Origin: Promethearchaeota archaeon
Lineage (GTDB): Archaea; Asgardarchaeota; Lokiarchaeia; Sigyniarchaeales; Promethearchaeaceae
NCBI GenBank assembly: GCA_016933055.1
Contig: JAFGBS010000033.1
Coordinates: forward strand, 33,693-97,692
Length of the DNA stretch: 64,000 bases
Direction of reading: 5' to 3'
The notes under the pieces were generated by a model. That model was not told where the DNA came from. It ran no database searches and was given only the letters and a program-made list of their open reading frames with translations. Position 1 is the first letter of the stretch. Each line of letters opens with the position of its first letter. This document shows, in pieces, positions 43,537 through 53,149 of this stretch. The position numbers were made by a program, and so were the translations under genes.

Positions 43537-45471
43537 ATGAATTTCCATAAATCCAATAAAACTGAAAAGACCCAACTGAAACAGCGCATTTCTCAACTGG
43601 AAGAGGAGTTGTCTTTATATAAAAAGAAATTAATGCACCATCAAATCCTCACATCCACCAAAAATATAAACAACGCATTAGATGTCTCCAATGCTCCGAT
43701 CTTTAGCGTAGATAATCATGGAAATATAAATATTTGGAATCAAGGAATTGCTCGAATCACTGGTTATTCATTTGATGACGTAGGCGGATTGAATATTGAG
43801 AATTTTATTGAAAAAAAAAAGAAGTATCACACAAAACATATCATCAAACGTATCTTAAAGGGAGAAAAACTTTCTTTTGAGGAAATTGCCATTAAAACTA
43901 GTATCGATACTGAAGTTCATATACTCTCAAATCCAACCCCAATTAAGGACGATGATGGAACCATCATTGGATGTATTTTTATCGGTCAAGATATAACGGA
44001 AAGAAAGCTTATTGCCGCAGCACTTAGGGAAAGTGAAAATTTTTATCGCAGAATTACGGAAAATTCTTCAGATTTTATTCTTATTTTCAGTTCCACTCAA
44101 CACATCGATTATATAAGCCCTTCTGTCACTAATATCTTAGGATATACCATTGAAGAGTTCATCGAACTAAATTTATCAGATTTAATTTTACCAGATGATT
44201 ATAAATCGTTTAATGCGGCTATGCGGAAATTTATCTCCAATCAGATTTTTGAACATATCGTCGATCTTCATATAAGACATAAAGATGGGACTTGGCGAGT
44301 CATTGAATGCGTTGCTCAAAATTATCTTGATGATCCTATTCTCAACGGAATCGTGTTACGCTCTCGTAATGTGACTGAACGAAGAGAAATGGAAGAAATT
44401 TTAGAATTTGAACGAAATCAATTATTTACACTTTTTGATAGTATACCCAGTGCAATTTATATAGCTGATCCCATAGATTATGACGTATTATATGCAAATC
44501 TAACAGTAAGAAAAACTCTAGGGTACAATCCCGTGGGTGAAAAATGTCATAAGGTGTTTTTCGACTTAGAACTTCCATGTCCTGATTGTACAAACAAGGA
44601 TTTGTTCGAAAAAGATGGGAAACCGATGAATTATATTTTTCAAAATCCAAAATTCAATCGCACCTACATGATTCTTGACCAATTCATCAAATGGCTAGAT
44701 GGGAGAACAGTACGCTTTGAAGTAGCTACTGACATAACTGAATTAAAGCAAACTCAGAAAGAATTGGAAACTAAAAATATGCTATTGCAACAAAAAAATG
44801 AAGAGTTAGAAAATTTCGCCTATTTTGCATCTCATGATCTTCCTGAACCTCTTAGAATGGTAAGTACGTATCTTTCTTTATTTGAGCGCAAATATAAAGA
44901 AAACTTAGATGAAAAAGCAGATCTATACATTCATTACGCGGTCGATGGAGCAAATCGGATGAATGAAATGATTAAAGCATTACTCAAATACTCTAGAGTA
45001 GATAAAGAGCAAAACTTCTGTGAATTTGATGTAAATCAAAAAATTAGTGAAGCCCTTAACAATATCAAAATGTTGATCGAAGATTCCGGTGCAAAGATTA
45101 CAATTGGAGAGATGCCGCAAATTTATGGGGAACCGATTTTGTTTACACAAGTTATCCAAAATCTTGTATCAAATGCAATTAAATTTTCAGATGAAAACCC
45201 AGAAATCGTAATTTCTGTGAAAAATCTTGAACATGAATGGGAATTTTCTGTAAAAGATAATGGTATTGGAATTGATAAACGATATTTTGAACAAATCTTC
45301 AATTTTAAACGTTTACATCCACGAGATGAATATCCTGGGAGTGGAATTGGTTTACCATTATGTAAAAAAATTATCACCAATCATAACGGTCGTATCTGGT
45401 TGGAATCAAAACTATCCAAAGGCACGACATTTTATTTCATTATCCCAAAAAACTTGAGGAGAATAAATTGA
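43537..45471 (+). CDS. PAS-domain sensor histidine kinase
   Basis: A 644-residue soluble kinase without membrane helices. A coiled coil (about 5-40) precedes three PAS domains at about 45-165, 168-290 and 295-405; the third contains CHKVFFDLELPCPDC with three cysteines that could bind metal or sense redox state. A second coiled coil leads to the HisKA helix with H433 in FASHDLPEPLR, then HATPase_c with N-box QVIQNLVSNAIKFS, DNGIGID and GSGIGLPLCKKI. The catalytic set is complete. The stop TGA overlaps the TTG start of the receiver gene, so translation is coupled. Confidence 0.9.
   Translation: MNFHKSNKTEKTQLKQRISQLEEELSLYKKKLMHHQILTSTKNINNALDVSNAPIFSVDNHGNINIWNQGIARITGYSFDDVGGLNIENFIEKKKKYHTKHIIKRILKGEKLSFEEIAIKTSIDTEVHILSNPTPIKDDDGTIIGCIFIGQDITERKLIAAALRESENFYRRITENSSDFILIFSSTQHIDYISPSVTNILGYTIEEFIELNLSDLILPDDYKSFNAAMRKFISNQIFEHIVDLHIRHKDGTWRVIECVAQNYLDDPILNGIVLRSRNVTERREMEEILEFERNQLFTLFDSIPSAIYIADPIDYDVLYANLTVRKTLGYNPVGEKCHKVFFDLELPCPDCTNKDLFEKDGKPMNYIFQNPKFNRTYMILDQFIKWLDGRTVRFEVATDITELKQTQKELETKNMLLQQKNEELENFAYFASHDLPEPLRMVSTYLSLFERKYKENLDEKADLYIHYAVDGANRMNEMIKALLKYSRVDKEQNFCEFDVNQKISEALNNIKMLIEDSGAKITIGEMPQIYGEPILFTQVIQNLVSNAIKFSDENPEIVISVKNLEHEWEFSVKDNGIGIDKRYFEQIFNFKRLHPRDEYPGSGIGLPLCKKIITNHNGRIWLESKLSKGTTFYFIIPKNLRRIN
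45456..45461 (+). promoter_or_regulatory. Shine-Dalgarno site supporting a TTG start
   Basis: GAGGAG lies six bases before the TTG at 45468-45470, which overlaps the TGA stop of the histidine kinase gene. The site and the coupling together support TTG as the real start of the first receiver gene. Confidence 0.6.
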
Positions 45472-45908
45472 TTAGACGCACAGAAATCCTTTTGATTGAT
45501 GATGATCCTGAGGATATAATGCTATTTACAAATCTGATAGAAGAATTTGATTCTCATATTAATCTTAAAATTGCACAAAACTATGTGGATGCGGTAGATC
45601 TTCTGTTTCAAAAACATTTCGATGAGATCCAGTCAAAACCCCATATAATTCTGTTAGAATTAACGATCTCAAATCATAAAGGTATACAGTTACTAAAATC
45701 CATAAAAGAACATTCCGAATATAGGAAAATACCCGTATTAGTGGTAACAAAGTCAAACAATTCCCATGATATATGGAATAGTTATGACTACAATGTAAAT
45801 GCATACATTCAGAAACCCAAATCCAAAGAGCGATATTTAAGTCTAATAAGTATAATGCTCAAATTTTGGATGGAAATGGTTTCCATACCAGATTATACAT
45901 GGAGCTGA
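45468..45908 (+). CDS. Receiver-domain protein with Glu at the phospho-acceptor position
   Basis: A 146-residue single-domain receiver of the Rcp1-like kind. ILLIDDDPED (7-16) supplies the acidic metal-binding pair and YIQKP the conserved Lys-Pro, but the phospho-acceptor strand reads IILLELTIS, with E64 where Asp is expected. Glu at this position often mimics phosphorylation or abolishes it. The TTG start overlaps the kinase stop and has a Shine-Dalgarno site. No output domain is present, so it should act by protein contact. Confidence 0.85.
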   Translation: MIRRTEILLIDDDPEDIMLFTNLIEEFDSHINLKIAQNYVDAVDLLFQKHFDEIQSKPHIILLELTISNHKGIQLLKSIKEHSEYRKIPVLVVTKSNNSHDIWNSYDYNVNAYIQKPKSKERYLSLISIMLKFWMEMVSIPDYTWS

Positions 45909-46384
45909 TTGAAATTAAACCATTAAAATCAATATTACTAGTCGAGGATAATCCTGCCCATGTGTTAATCACCAAGGAAGCGTTTTCAGAAGTTAAACTA
46001 GAAAATGACAACTATGATATCGAAATCATAGATGTTCGAGATGGTATTGAAGCATTAAAACTCCTTAGCAAATTTAAATCTCAAGGTAGTCTGCCAGATC
46101 TCATCTTGATAGATATTAACATTCCCTTATTGAATGGTCTGGATTTATTAAAAAAAATAAAATCCCATAAGCATTATAAGCGCATTCCCTCCATTATAAT
46201 CACTAATGGGTCACGCATACATGAAATAGAAGACGCTTATAAACGATATGCAAATGCATTTATCATCAAACCATTTAGGTATGATGATTTTCTGGAAATG
46301 ATCCAAGTAATGAAACTCTTTTGGTTTGAATATGCAACCATACCGATAAACACGAATGGGAGATTGAACAAGAATGAGGGATGA
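45899..46384 (+). CDS. Single-domain response regulator (Rcp1-like)
   Basis: From the ATG at 45899 this is a 161-residue receiver. SILLVEDNPA (11-20) has the acidic pair, D72 in LILIDINIPLLNG is an intact phospho-acceptor, IIITNGS provides the switch Thr and FIIKPF the Lys-Pro. The frame is open to an ATG at 45866; I prefer 45899 because it gives a normal distance to the first strand and an overlap of 10 bases with the previous gene, like the 11-base overlap with the next. It probably shuttles phosphate between the two kinases. Confidence 0.85.
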   Translation: MELIEIKPLKSILLVEDNPAHVLITKEAFSEVKLENDNYDIEIIDVRDGIEALKLLSKFKSQGSLPDLILIDINIPLLNGLDLLKKIKSHKHYKRIPSIIITNGSRIHEIEDAYKRYANAFIIKPFRYDDFLEMIQVMKLFWFEYATIPINTNGRLNKNEG

Positions 46385-48683
46385 GAAAATTAAAGTTTTA
46401 TTAATTGAAGATAATCCTGGTGATGCTTTTCTCATTCAAGAATATTTGGAAGAAATACAGAATGCGACATTTATGGTAACTTTCGTAGATAGTCTCGCAA
46501 AAGGGATCGCCGAATATCAGATGAAAGAATTTGACGTTGTACTCTTAGATTTGACTTTACCAGATAGCACCGGGTTTGATACATTCAGAGAAGCGTTCGT
46601 CCACTTACATGATATTCCCATCATTATTTTATCAGGACTAATCGAGGAATTAGCAATACATGCTGTGCAAGAAGGAGCACAAGATTATATTCCAAAAGGT
46701 AATTTTGATGCACATACCTTATATCGTTCCATAAAATATGCTATCGAACGGAATAATCTTCAAAGGAAATTACGAGATTCTGAACAACAGTTTCGAGTAA
46801 TTGCAGAAAATTCTTTGATGGGCATTTTATTGATGGAAAGTGGGGAAATAAAATACATGAACAATAAAATGGAAGATATTACAGGATTCACCTTCGAAGA
46901 AGCACAGCTCTGGGAGCGATATCATTTTGCAAAGCATATTTATCCCGATGATCGTCATTTAATCGAAGAATTGCGAGAAGACTTTTATAATCCGAAATCG
47001 GAATTCAAGCGTAATTTGATCATCCGTTGGATGAAGAAAGACTCCGAAATAATATATTGTGAAATATTTATGGGACGTGCACCCCATTTAGGGGAAAAAT
47101 CCGTACTGATATCTGCTATTGAAGTAACTGATAGGATCTTAACTGAACAAGCGTTAGCATCAGAAACCGAGCGACTTTCTGTTACTTTAGACAGTATCGG
47201 AGATGCGGTCATTGCAACCGATATTTATGGAATCATTAATATTATTAATCCCACAGCTGAATATCTCACCGGTTGGCCCCAAGACACGGCCATAGGAATG
47301 CCTTTGCAAAACATTTTTCAAGTCACGCTAGAAAAAAATGAGAATCAAACCATAGAATTTATGGACACGGTGATCAAGACCCAAGACGTTTATGAGGTAA
47401 CAGAACCATTACTCTTAAAGGCAAAATCAAAAGAAAACCACATTATTCAAGCCTCTGCTTCCCCAATAAAAGATAAAGATGACAACATTATTGGTATGAT
47501 TCTAGTATTTCGAGATATCACCGAGCAACGAAAATATAATATGAACCTAATGAAAGTCCAAAAATTGGAAGCATTAGGAATATTAGCGGGGGGTATCGCG
47601 CATGATTTCAATAATATTCTTCAAGCAATTCTTGGTAGCATTTCTTTAGCGCGTTTAGAATTACCAGCAGAATCTGATGCGAGTAAAATATTATTTTCAG
47701 CAGAGAAGGCATCAGTCCGAGCAAAAGCATTGACTAATCAACTTTTAGCTTTTGCTAAAGGAGGAGTGCCAGTCAAGAAGCCCTTATCTTTGGACGTGAT
47801 TATCAAGGAGACTGCATCATTTTGTCTGATGGGTTCAAAAAATCGATGCGTTTTTGATATAGATCAGGATTTATGGTTGGTAGAAGGAGATGGAGGCATG
47901 CTCAGTCAAATGATCAACAATATTGTAATTAATGCCGATCAAGCGATGGTAATGCCTAATCGGGGGACTATCCGAATTAATGCTATGAATTTTGATACAG
48001 GCCTCCAATCTGATGTAAATCCGCAGTTAAATGGCAAATATGTTAAAATTGAAATCCAAGATCAAGGGGGAGGAATTCCCAACTCCATAATACATAGTAT
48101 TTTTGACCCTTATTTTACTACAAAACCAGACGGAAATGGTTTAGGATTAACAATGAGTTTTACGATTGCTAAAAACCATGGAGGTACTATTGACGTGGAT
48201 TCTAAGGTCGGGAAAGGCACCAAATTCACGATTTACATACCCGCATCCAGTGAAACGAAATTTACGGAGGAACTTGTAGTCTTAGATCCCGAGCTGCAGA
48301 AGGGAAAAATATTAATTATGGATGATGAAGAACCCATCCGCAAGATTTTAGGAGGAATGCTGAAGAAACTGGGATATGAAGTCGAGTTTGCTGAAAATGG
48401 CGAAGAAGCCATTACTAAATACACAGCGGTTTACAAATCCTCCAAATCCTTTCTGGCTGTTATTATGGATTTAACTATTCCTGGTAGTATGGGGGGAAAA
48501 GAAGCAATTCGGAAATTACTCAAAATAGATCCAAATGTAAAAGCAATCGTGTCAAGTGGTTATTCTTCAGATCCAATTATGGCCGAATTTTCGAAATTTG
48601 GGTTTATCGGTGTATTATCTAAACCCTATACAATCGTAGAATTACAAAAAACTCTTTCTCGATCTTTAAATCATATTTCCTAA
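46374..48683 (+). CDS. Hybrid histidine kinase: REC-PAS-PAS-HisKA-HATPase-REC
   Basis: A 769-residue soluble hybrid kinase. The N-terminal receiver (about 5-125) has IEDNPGD and phospho-acceptor D59 in VVLLDLTLP. Two PAS domains follow at about 135-260 and 265-390. The HisKA helix has H410 in AGGIAHDFNNIL, a type common in bacterial hybrid kinases, and the HATPase has MINNIVINADQAM, DQGGGIP and GNGLGLTMSF. The C-terminal receiver (about 645-765) has IMDDEEP and D699 in AVIMDLTIPGSMGG. Receivers at both ends suggest it both receives and passes phosphate. It is the last gene of the overlapping cluster. Confidence 0.9.
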   Translation: MRDEKIKVLLIEDNPGDAFLIQEYLEEIQNATFMVTFVDSLAKGIAEYQMKEFDVVLLDLTLPDSTGFDTFREAFVHLHDIPIIILSGLIEELAIHAVQEGAQDYIPKGNFDAHTLYRSIKYAIERNNLQRKLRDSEQQFRVIAENSLMGILLMESGEIKYMNNKMEDITGFTFEEAQLWERYHFAKHIYPDDRHLIEELREDFYNPKSEFKRNLIIRWMKKDSEIIYCEIFMGRAPHLGEKSVLISAIEVTDRILTEQALASETERLSVTLDSIGDAVIATDIYGIINIINPTAEYLTGWPQDTAIGMPLQNIFQVTLEKNENQTIEFMDTVIKTQDVYEVTEPLLLKAKSKENHIIQASASPIKDKDDNIIGMILVFRDITEQRKYNMNLMKVQKLEALGILAGGIAHDFNNILQAILGSISLARLELPAESDASKILFSAEKASVRAKALTNQLLAFAKGGVPVKKPLSLDVIIKETASFCLMGSKNRCVFDIDQDLWLVEGDGGMLSQMINNIVINADQAMVMPNRGTIRINAMNFDTGLQSDVNPQLNGKYVKIEIQDQGGGIPNSIIHSIFDPYFTTKPDGNGLGLTMSFTIAKNHGGTIDVDSKVGKGTKFTIYIPASSETKFTEELVVLDPELQKGKILIMDDEEPIRKILGGMLKKLGYEVEFAENGEEAITKYTAVYKSSKSFLAVIMDLTIPGSMGGKEAIRKLLKIDPNVKAIVSSGYSSDPIMAEFSKFGFIGVLSKPYTIVELQKTLSRSLNHIS

Positions 48684-48867
48684 AATGTTCTAAATTTCGA
48701 AATTGTCCTTTTATAAACAAACAAATTAGGGATTGGAAATTCATCATAGCTATTTCACCTCTGTTTGTGAAAGAGAGTTCATTTTATCCAAATTTTCCAA
48801 CGATATTTTTGGTTTTTAATTCTGCAAATTATGGTGAGTTTAAGTAAGAGTAGGAATAGTTCCACTC

Positions 48868-49929
48868 ATGCGAATTGTAGATCTTCGATCAGATACAGTT
48901 ACCAAACCATCCCCCGAAATGTGGGAAGCACTAAAATCAATGGATAACAATAAATTAGGAGATGATGTGGAGCATGAAGATCCTACAGTGAATAAATTGG
49001 AAGAAAAAGCGGCCAGGCTAATGGGGATGCCTGCAGCTTTGTTTGTGACATCGGGTACCCAGGGAAATCTTATTTCCATTTTATCTCAAACACGACCTGG
49101 AGAGGAGATCTTGTTAGAGGAACACAGCCATGTAGTGAAATGGGAAGTTGGTGGGGTTGCTCGAATTGGGGGGCTGATGGTAAATACATTTCCCTCAGTA
49201 AAGGGGACTTTTAATCCATCAACTCTCAGTTGGCTTGTCAGAGATTCTTCCGATATTCATCAACCTGTTACATCTATGATTGCATTAGAAAATACTCATA
49301 ATTATCACGGTGGAATAGCTTTAAAAACAGAATTGTTTAGTAAAACGCGTGACGTTGCCGATGAATTTAGTTTAAAAGTACATTTAGATGGTGCAAGAAT
49401 ATTCAATGCGTGTGTTGCACTAAAAGTACCTATTACCGAATATACAAGACATGTCCATTCGATTCAATTCTGCTTATCCAAGGGACTTTCTTGCCCTATA
49501 GGAAGTATAATCGCTGGTTCGGAAGATTTTATTGAACACGCACGGAAAATACGTAAGTTAATCGGCGGTGGTTTCAGACAGGGAGGGATCATTGCAGTTA
49601 TGGGATTAATAGCACTTGAACCTAAATGGATACAAAGATTAGAAGAAGATCATGCGATAGCTAAACTGTTAGCTAAAAGTATCTCCGAAATTGAGGCAGA
49701 GAAACCAGTTCATGTCCCCACACCTGACACTAATATTGTGATGGTTGAATTTAAGCAAAACATCCCTATGGAAACAATTTATAAAGTAGTGAATGAACTG
49801 CATAAGCAAGGAGTACTTTGCTTCGACATGGGACCCCGAATCCGATTGGTTACGCATTATGGTATTACTAAGGAAGATATTGATTATTGCATCCCTATAA
49901 TTCAAAATACTCTCTGTAATCTATTATAA
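48868..49929 (+). CDS. ltaE: Low-specificity L-threonine aldolase family protein
   Basis: A 353-residue PLP enzyme of the beta-eliminating lyase fold. DLRSDTVTKPSPEMWEAL (5-22), GDDVEHEDPTVN (31-42) and FVTSGTQGNL (59-68) are characteristic, D174 and R177 in VHLDGARIFNA bind the cofactor, and K205 in CLSKGLSCPIGS should form the Schiff base. The enzyme cleaves threonine or allo-threonine to glycine and acetaldehyde, or runs in reverse with other aldehydes. It stands alone between the phosphorelay cluster and the AlkZ-like gene. Confidence 0.92.
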   Translation: MRIVDLRSDTVTKPSPEMWEALKSMDNNKLGDDVEHEDPTVNKLEEKAARLMGMPAALFVTSGTQGNLISILSQTRPGEEILLEEHSHVVKWEVGGVARIGGLMVNTFPSVKGTFNPSTLSWLVRDSSDIHQPVTSMIALENTHNYHGGIALKTELFSKTRDVADEFSLKVHLDGARIFNACVALKVPITEYTRHVHSIQFCLSKGLSCPIGSIIAGSEDFIEHARKIRKLIGGGFRQGGIIAVMGLIALEPKWIQRLEEDHAIAKLLAKSISEIEAEKPVHVPTPDTNIVMVEFKQNIPMETIYKVVNELHKQGVLCFDMGPRIRLVTHYGITKEDIDYCIPIIQNTLCNLL

Positions 49930-49970
49930 ATGAAAATCGATTATCAGTTCTCGACGTATTATCCTATCAA

Positions 49971-51227
49971 TTAAGTATCCCTCAAAGGCTTAAGAACCCA
50001 ACCTGCGGTTCGTTTCGTCAATGGACCCATGGAATCATGTTTCTTTATTTCAAATGGTTTGGGCATGAGAAAATTTCCCATTTCTTTTAACTCGATAGTT
50101 AATAACTCTAATTGGTTCTTTGATAATTCTCCGAAGAGAAAATACTTTATGAGGGGAGGATCCAGCTCCCAATCCCATATTCCTACTACAACTCCATTTA
50201 AAATTATGGTGTTTGTTGCATTTCCAGATCTATCAAAGATATAATCCTTTCCTTCTTCAATATATCGGTCCCGAAATTTATATCCCATAATATAAGGATC
50301 CAGAATGGGCAATAGGGAAATAATGGATTCATGAGCCGGATTTAAAACTTTTGCTAAAATTAACTGATCTGAAGAAATATAGAATTCTTGATTAAACGGA
50401 TTCACATCAATCGTGGTCAATTTTAAAAATAATTTCTCAAGGCTTTCCTTAACAACAGTTTTTCCAAAACCCGTCCACCATACAATATCATTAAGACAAA
50501 CTGGACCATAATGGTTGACGTATTGAAGAATTATTTTCTCGATAGCTTCTTGTTCTGTTATAGAATCTAATTTAACATTTGGTACTGCTTCTTCGAATAA
50601 TTCATATGTGTGCATTCTATCCAACCAATTATTTCGGGGTTTACTACGAACAATCAGTCCCAGATCTGATAAAATAATTAAGATCGAGGACAGATCTACA
50701 TCCGTTTGCAATTTTTCTCTTATTTCTCTTATTGTTAGTGGTTTGTTTTTCAATAAATCCAAAATTCTCTCTTTATAGTCCAACAAGGTTTGGTTTCCTA
50801 TTTTAATATAATCCAAACGTTTTTGCATCTGTCTTAGACGATATTTCAGAGTTGCAACATGCATAGTAGGTATTAGATCTTCATGATGAAAAAACACCGT
50901 ACCCCGAATACATCGAATTTTCGCAATATTCTTACTTTTATATAGAAGTTCGTGCAAAACATCGGTTGTAAAGTCCTTGCCGCGACAAAATAGCGATATA
51001 TATGCAGAAGAAGTATTTGTTGCATGCAAACCCAGTAAATCCGAAATAATTTGACTTATATTATTGGTATGCGTGTCTTTTGTTAAATGTGATTTCTCTA
51101 AAATAAACCGATTTCCGATTTCTTTAGGCATATTCATCTTATATTCAATTTTGATAACGGGATCTAATAAATAAATAGAAAAGTCGTTTATCATATCAAC
51201 TTCCAGAAACGAATAGGATAGGCTCAT
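49971..51227 (-). CDS. AlkZ-like winged-helix protein (HTH_42, DUF1006 family)
   Basis: A 418-residue protein. LLGLHATNTSSAYISLFCRGKDF (about 64-86) and IRCIRGTVFFHHEDLIPTMH (about 104-123) correspond to the conserved blocks of AlkZ-type DNA glycosylases that remove crosslinked or alkylated bases, and later blocks (winged helices near 150-210 and 230-280, DRSGNATNTIILNGVVVGIWDW) agree. The catalytic motif QxD/Q of AlkZ is replaced by H68-A-T70, so glycosylase activity may be altered or absent. It is divergent from the DNA methyltransferase gene, which would fit a DNA-modification or repair setting. Confidence 0.78.
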   Translation of the reverse strand: MSLSYSFLEVDMINDFSIYLLDPVIKIEYKMNMPKEIGNRFILEKSHLTKDTHTNNISQIISDLLGLHATNTSSAYISLFCRGKDFTTDVLHELLYKSKNIAKIRCIRGTVFFHHEDLIPTMHVATLKYRLRQMQKRLDYIKIGNQTLLDYKERILDLLKNKPLTIREIREKLQTDVDLSSILIILSDLGLIVRSKPRNNWLDRMHTYELFEEAVPNVKLDSITEQEAIEKIILQYVNHYGPVCLNDIVWWTGFGKTVVKESLEKLFLKLTTIDVNPFNQEFYISSDQLILAKVLNPAHESIISLLPILDPYIMGYKFRDRYIEEGKDYIFDRSGNATNTIILNGVVVGIWDWELDPPLIKYFLFGELSKNQLELLTIELKEMGNFLMPKPFEIKKHDSMGPLTKRTAGWVLKPLRDT

Positions 51228-51467
51228 TTAAGATGTAGGCACTCCTATACTTTCAAAGCTATACTAGGGTTAGATCTTTTTTGGATAGGCTTGAAGCATA
51301 GGGTGAAAAAGAATAGGGCTTTTTGAACACTGAACTTTAGGTTCCTAACCATTGGTTCAATATATATATCAAGAAAATTCCCAAACATAAAATAAATACA
51401 ATTCTAATTGATATAAGTAATATTTTTATTCACATCATGGATGTCCTTGGTTATTTAAAATTTTGTT

Positions 51468-51473
51468 AGGTGA
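51468..51473 (+). promoter_or_regulatory. Shine-Dalgarno site selecting the methyltransferase start
   Basis: AGGTGA at 51468-51473 lies four bases before the ATG at 51478. The open frame extends to a TTG at 51463, but the ribosome site overlaps that extension and points to 51478. Confidence 0.65.
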
Positions 51474-51477
51474 AAAT

Positions 51478-52389
51478 ATGGTAAAAAAAAAACGGAAAAC
51501 TCCATATGTACCTGGAATTGCCGCTATGAAATTCAAACCGAACCATGATTGGACCATGATGGAAGCAAAAGCACTTTTTTTGGATATGAATAGCAATCGA
51601 AACATTCCTCTTGACACAATTAAATATGAGGATTGCATAATCGGAATGAGATCTCTCTCTGAAAGATCTGTTGATTTAGTAGTTGCAGATCCACCTTTTG
51701 GTATCGATTTTTCAGATAAAGAGAGTCTTTATAATCGTAATAGTAACCTTATTCTGGATGGATATGAAGAAGTGTCTAGGATTAAATATTCAGATTTTAC
51801 CAGTTTATGGATACATGAATTACCCAGGATTATGAAAAATACTGCTTCTGCTTATATTTTCTCAGGCTGGACAAACCTAAAAGAGATTTTAGAAGCAATA
51901 GGTCAGTCCGGATTATTTATAATTAATCATATAATATGGAAATACCAGTTTGGAGTATTTACAAAACGTAAATTTGTAACCAGCCATTATCATATATTAT
52001 TTTGTGTGAAAAATCCGAAAAAATATTTTTTCAACAAAATTGAACATTACCCCGAAGATGTATGGATAATTCCACGGAGATATCGGCCAGGTCAATCAAA
52101 AAACAATACAAGACTACCCGATGAAGTCGTATCTCGTTGCATTCATTTTTCATCTAGACCCGGAGATGTCGTATTTGATCCGTTTCTGGGTAATGGCACT
52201 ACGGCAGTTTGTGCTATAGCCAACTTTCGACATTATTTTGGATTTGAGATCAATAAGAACATGAAGGAGATAATTGAAAAAAGCCTCTCCGAGACAGATT
52301 TAGGCAGAGATTATATTCCTTATACCGAATTGTTACCATCACTAGAAGAACTGGCAGAAAAATATCCTGCTGTTAAAAAAAGATTGTAA
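51478..52389 (+). CDS. DNA methyltransferase, beta-class (N4/N6 amino type)
   Basis: From the ATG at 51478 the protein has 303 residues. The catalytic DPPF motif (71-74, VVADPPFGIDFS) precedes the SAM-binding motif DPFLGNGTTAVC (about 234-245), the order of beta-class amino-methyltransferases that modify N4-cytosine or N6-adenine. KNPKKYFFN and YRPGQSKNNTRLPDEVVSRCI are the usual connecting segments; the last carries the region between target recognition and motif X. No restriction endonuclease gene is adjacent, so it looks like a solitary methylase. Confidence 0.87.
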   Translation: MVKKKRKTPYVPGIAAMKFKPNHDWTMMEAKALFLDMNSNRNIPLDTIKYEDCIIGMRSLSERSVDLVVADPPFGIDFSDKESLYNRNSNLILDGYEEVSRIKYSDFTSLWIHELPRIMKNTASAYIFSGWTNLKEILEAIGQSGLFIINHIIWKYQFGVFTKRKFVTSHYHILFCVKNPKKYFFNKIEHYPEDVWIIPRRYRPGQSKNNTRLPDEVVSRCIHFSSRPGDVVFDPFLGNGTTAVCAIANFRHYFGFEINKNMKEIIEKSLSETDLGRDYIPYTELLPSLEELAEKYPAVKKRL

Positions 52390-52406
52390 AAACCATTAAA
52401 ATAATA

Positions 52407-53018
52407 TTATTTCGATAATTTCTCCAAAACTTCATTGATTTTATGAGTGATTTGTCGTTTTGCATTAGTTAAGATACGTTTTTCCTTGTCGAATGTCTCA
52501 GCGAGTAACCGAATGAAACATAAATTATATAGTAGCGAAATACTCTTATCGCTTGTTTGGGCAAGTAATTGGAAATCTTCCTTCACTTCTTTGAACTCAT
52601 TCTTTGATTGCTTTTCGAAGGTTTTTTTTATGCGATTTAGTCCATAGCGTTTATATGCTTGTTCTCTGGCATTCTCAAGCAGTTTTGTTAGCACCATATA
52701 AATTACAATAAGATTTTGGTTATGTAAATCCCCCATACCCTCAAAATTCTTGAGAATTTGCTCCCGTACATGAGAGAGATTCATAGAGAACAGATTTTCA
52801 AAATATAATAAAAAGCGATCAATTTCATCGGGATTTAATAAATCTATTTGATCATAAATGCTTTCAATAAAAGTATCAAGAAGAAATCCTACATCTTTAA
52901 ATTGCATAACATTCTGGGGCATGCGACCCATAATTTTGTCCTTGGAAAGAAATAATTGCTGATACACGGCTTGTTGCAATAAAGTTGTCATGTTAAATTC
53001 AGGTACTAACTCTGCCAT
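52407..53018 (-). CDS. Uncharacterised helical protein, 203 residues
   Basis: An almost wholly alpha-helical, soluble protein with a Lys/Glu-rich C-terminal half (RIKKTFEKQSKNEFKEVKEDFQ) and no cysteine cluster or catalytic motif. The helix pattern suggests a bundle or coiled-coil partner protein. Family not recognised. It converges with the methyltransferase gene, 17 bases apart, and is divergent from the DUF166 gene. Confidence 0.55.
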   Translation of the reverse strand: MAELVPEFNMTTLLQQAVYQQLFLSKDKIMGRMPQNVMQFKDVGFLLDTFIESIYDQIDLLNPDEIDRFLLYFENLFSMNLSHVREQILKNFEGMGDLHNQNLIVIYMVLTKLLENAREQAYKRYGLNRIKKTFEKQSKNEFKEVKEDFQLLAQTSDKSISLLYNLCFIRLLAETFDKEKRILTNAKRQITHKINEVLEKLSK

Positions 53019-53149
53019 CTCGCAAATATTCCTCCATGCCCTAAGAGAAAAAATTACTCTATAATATTATAATGTATTATTAACTAAAAATCATATCCTT
53101 AATATTTAGTCCAAATTATCATTAAGAATCTCACACCGATGATTAAACT

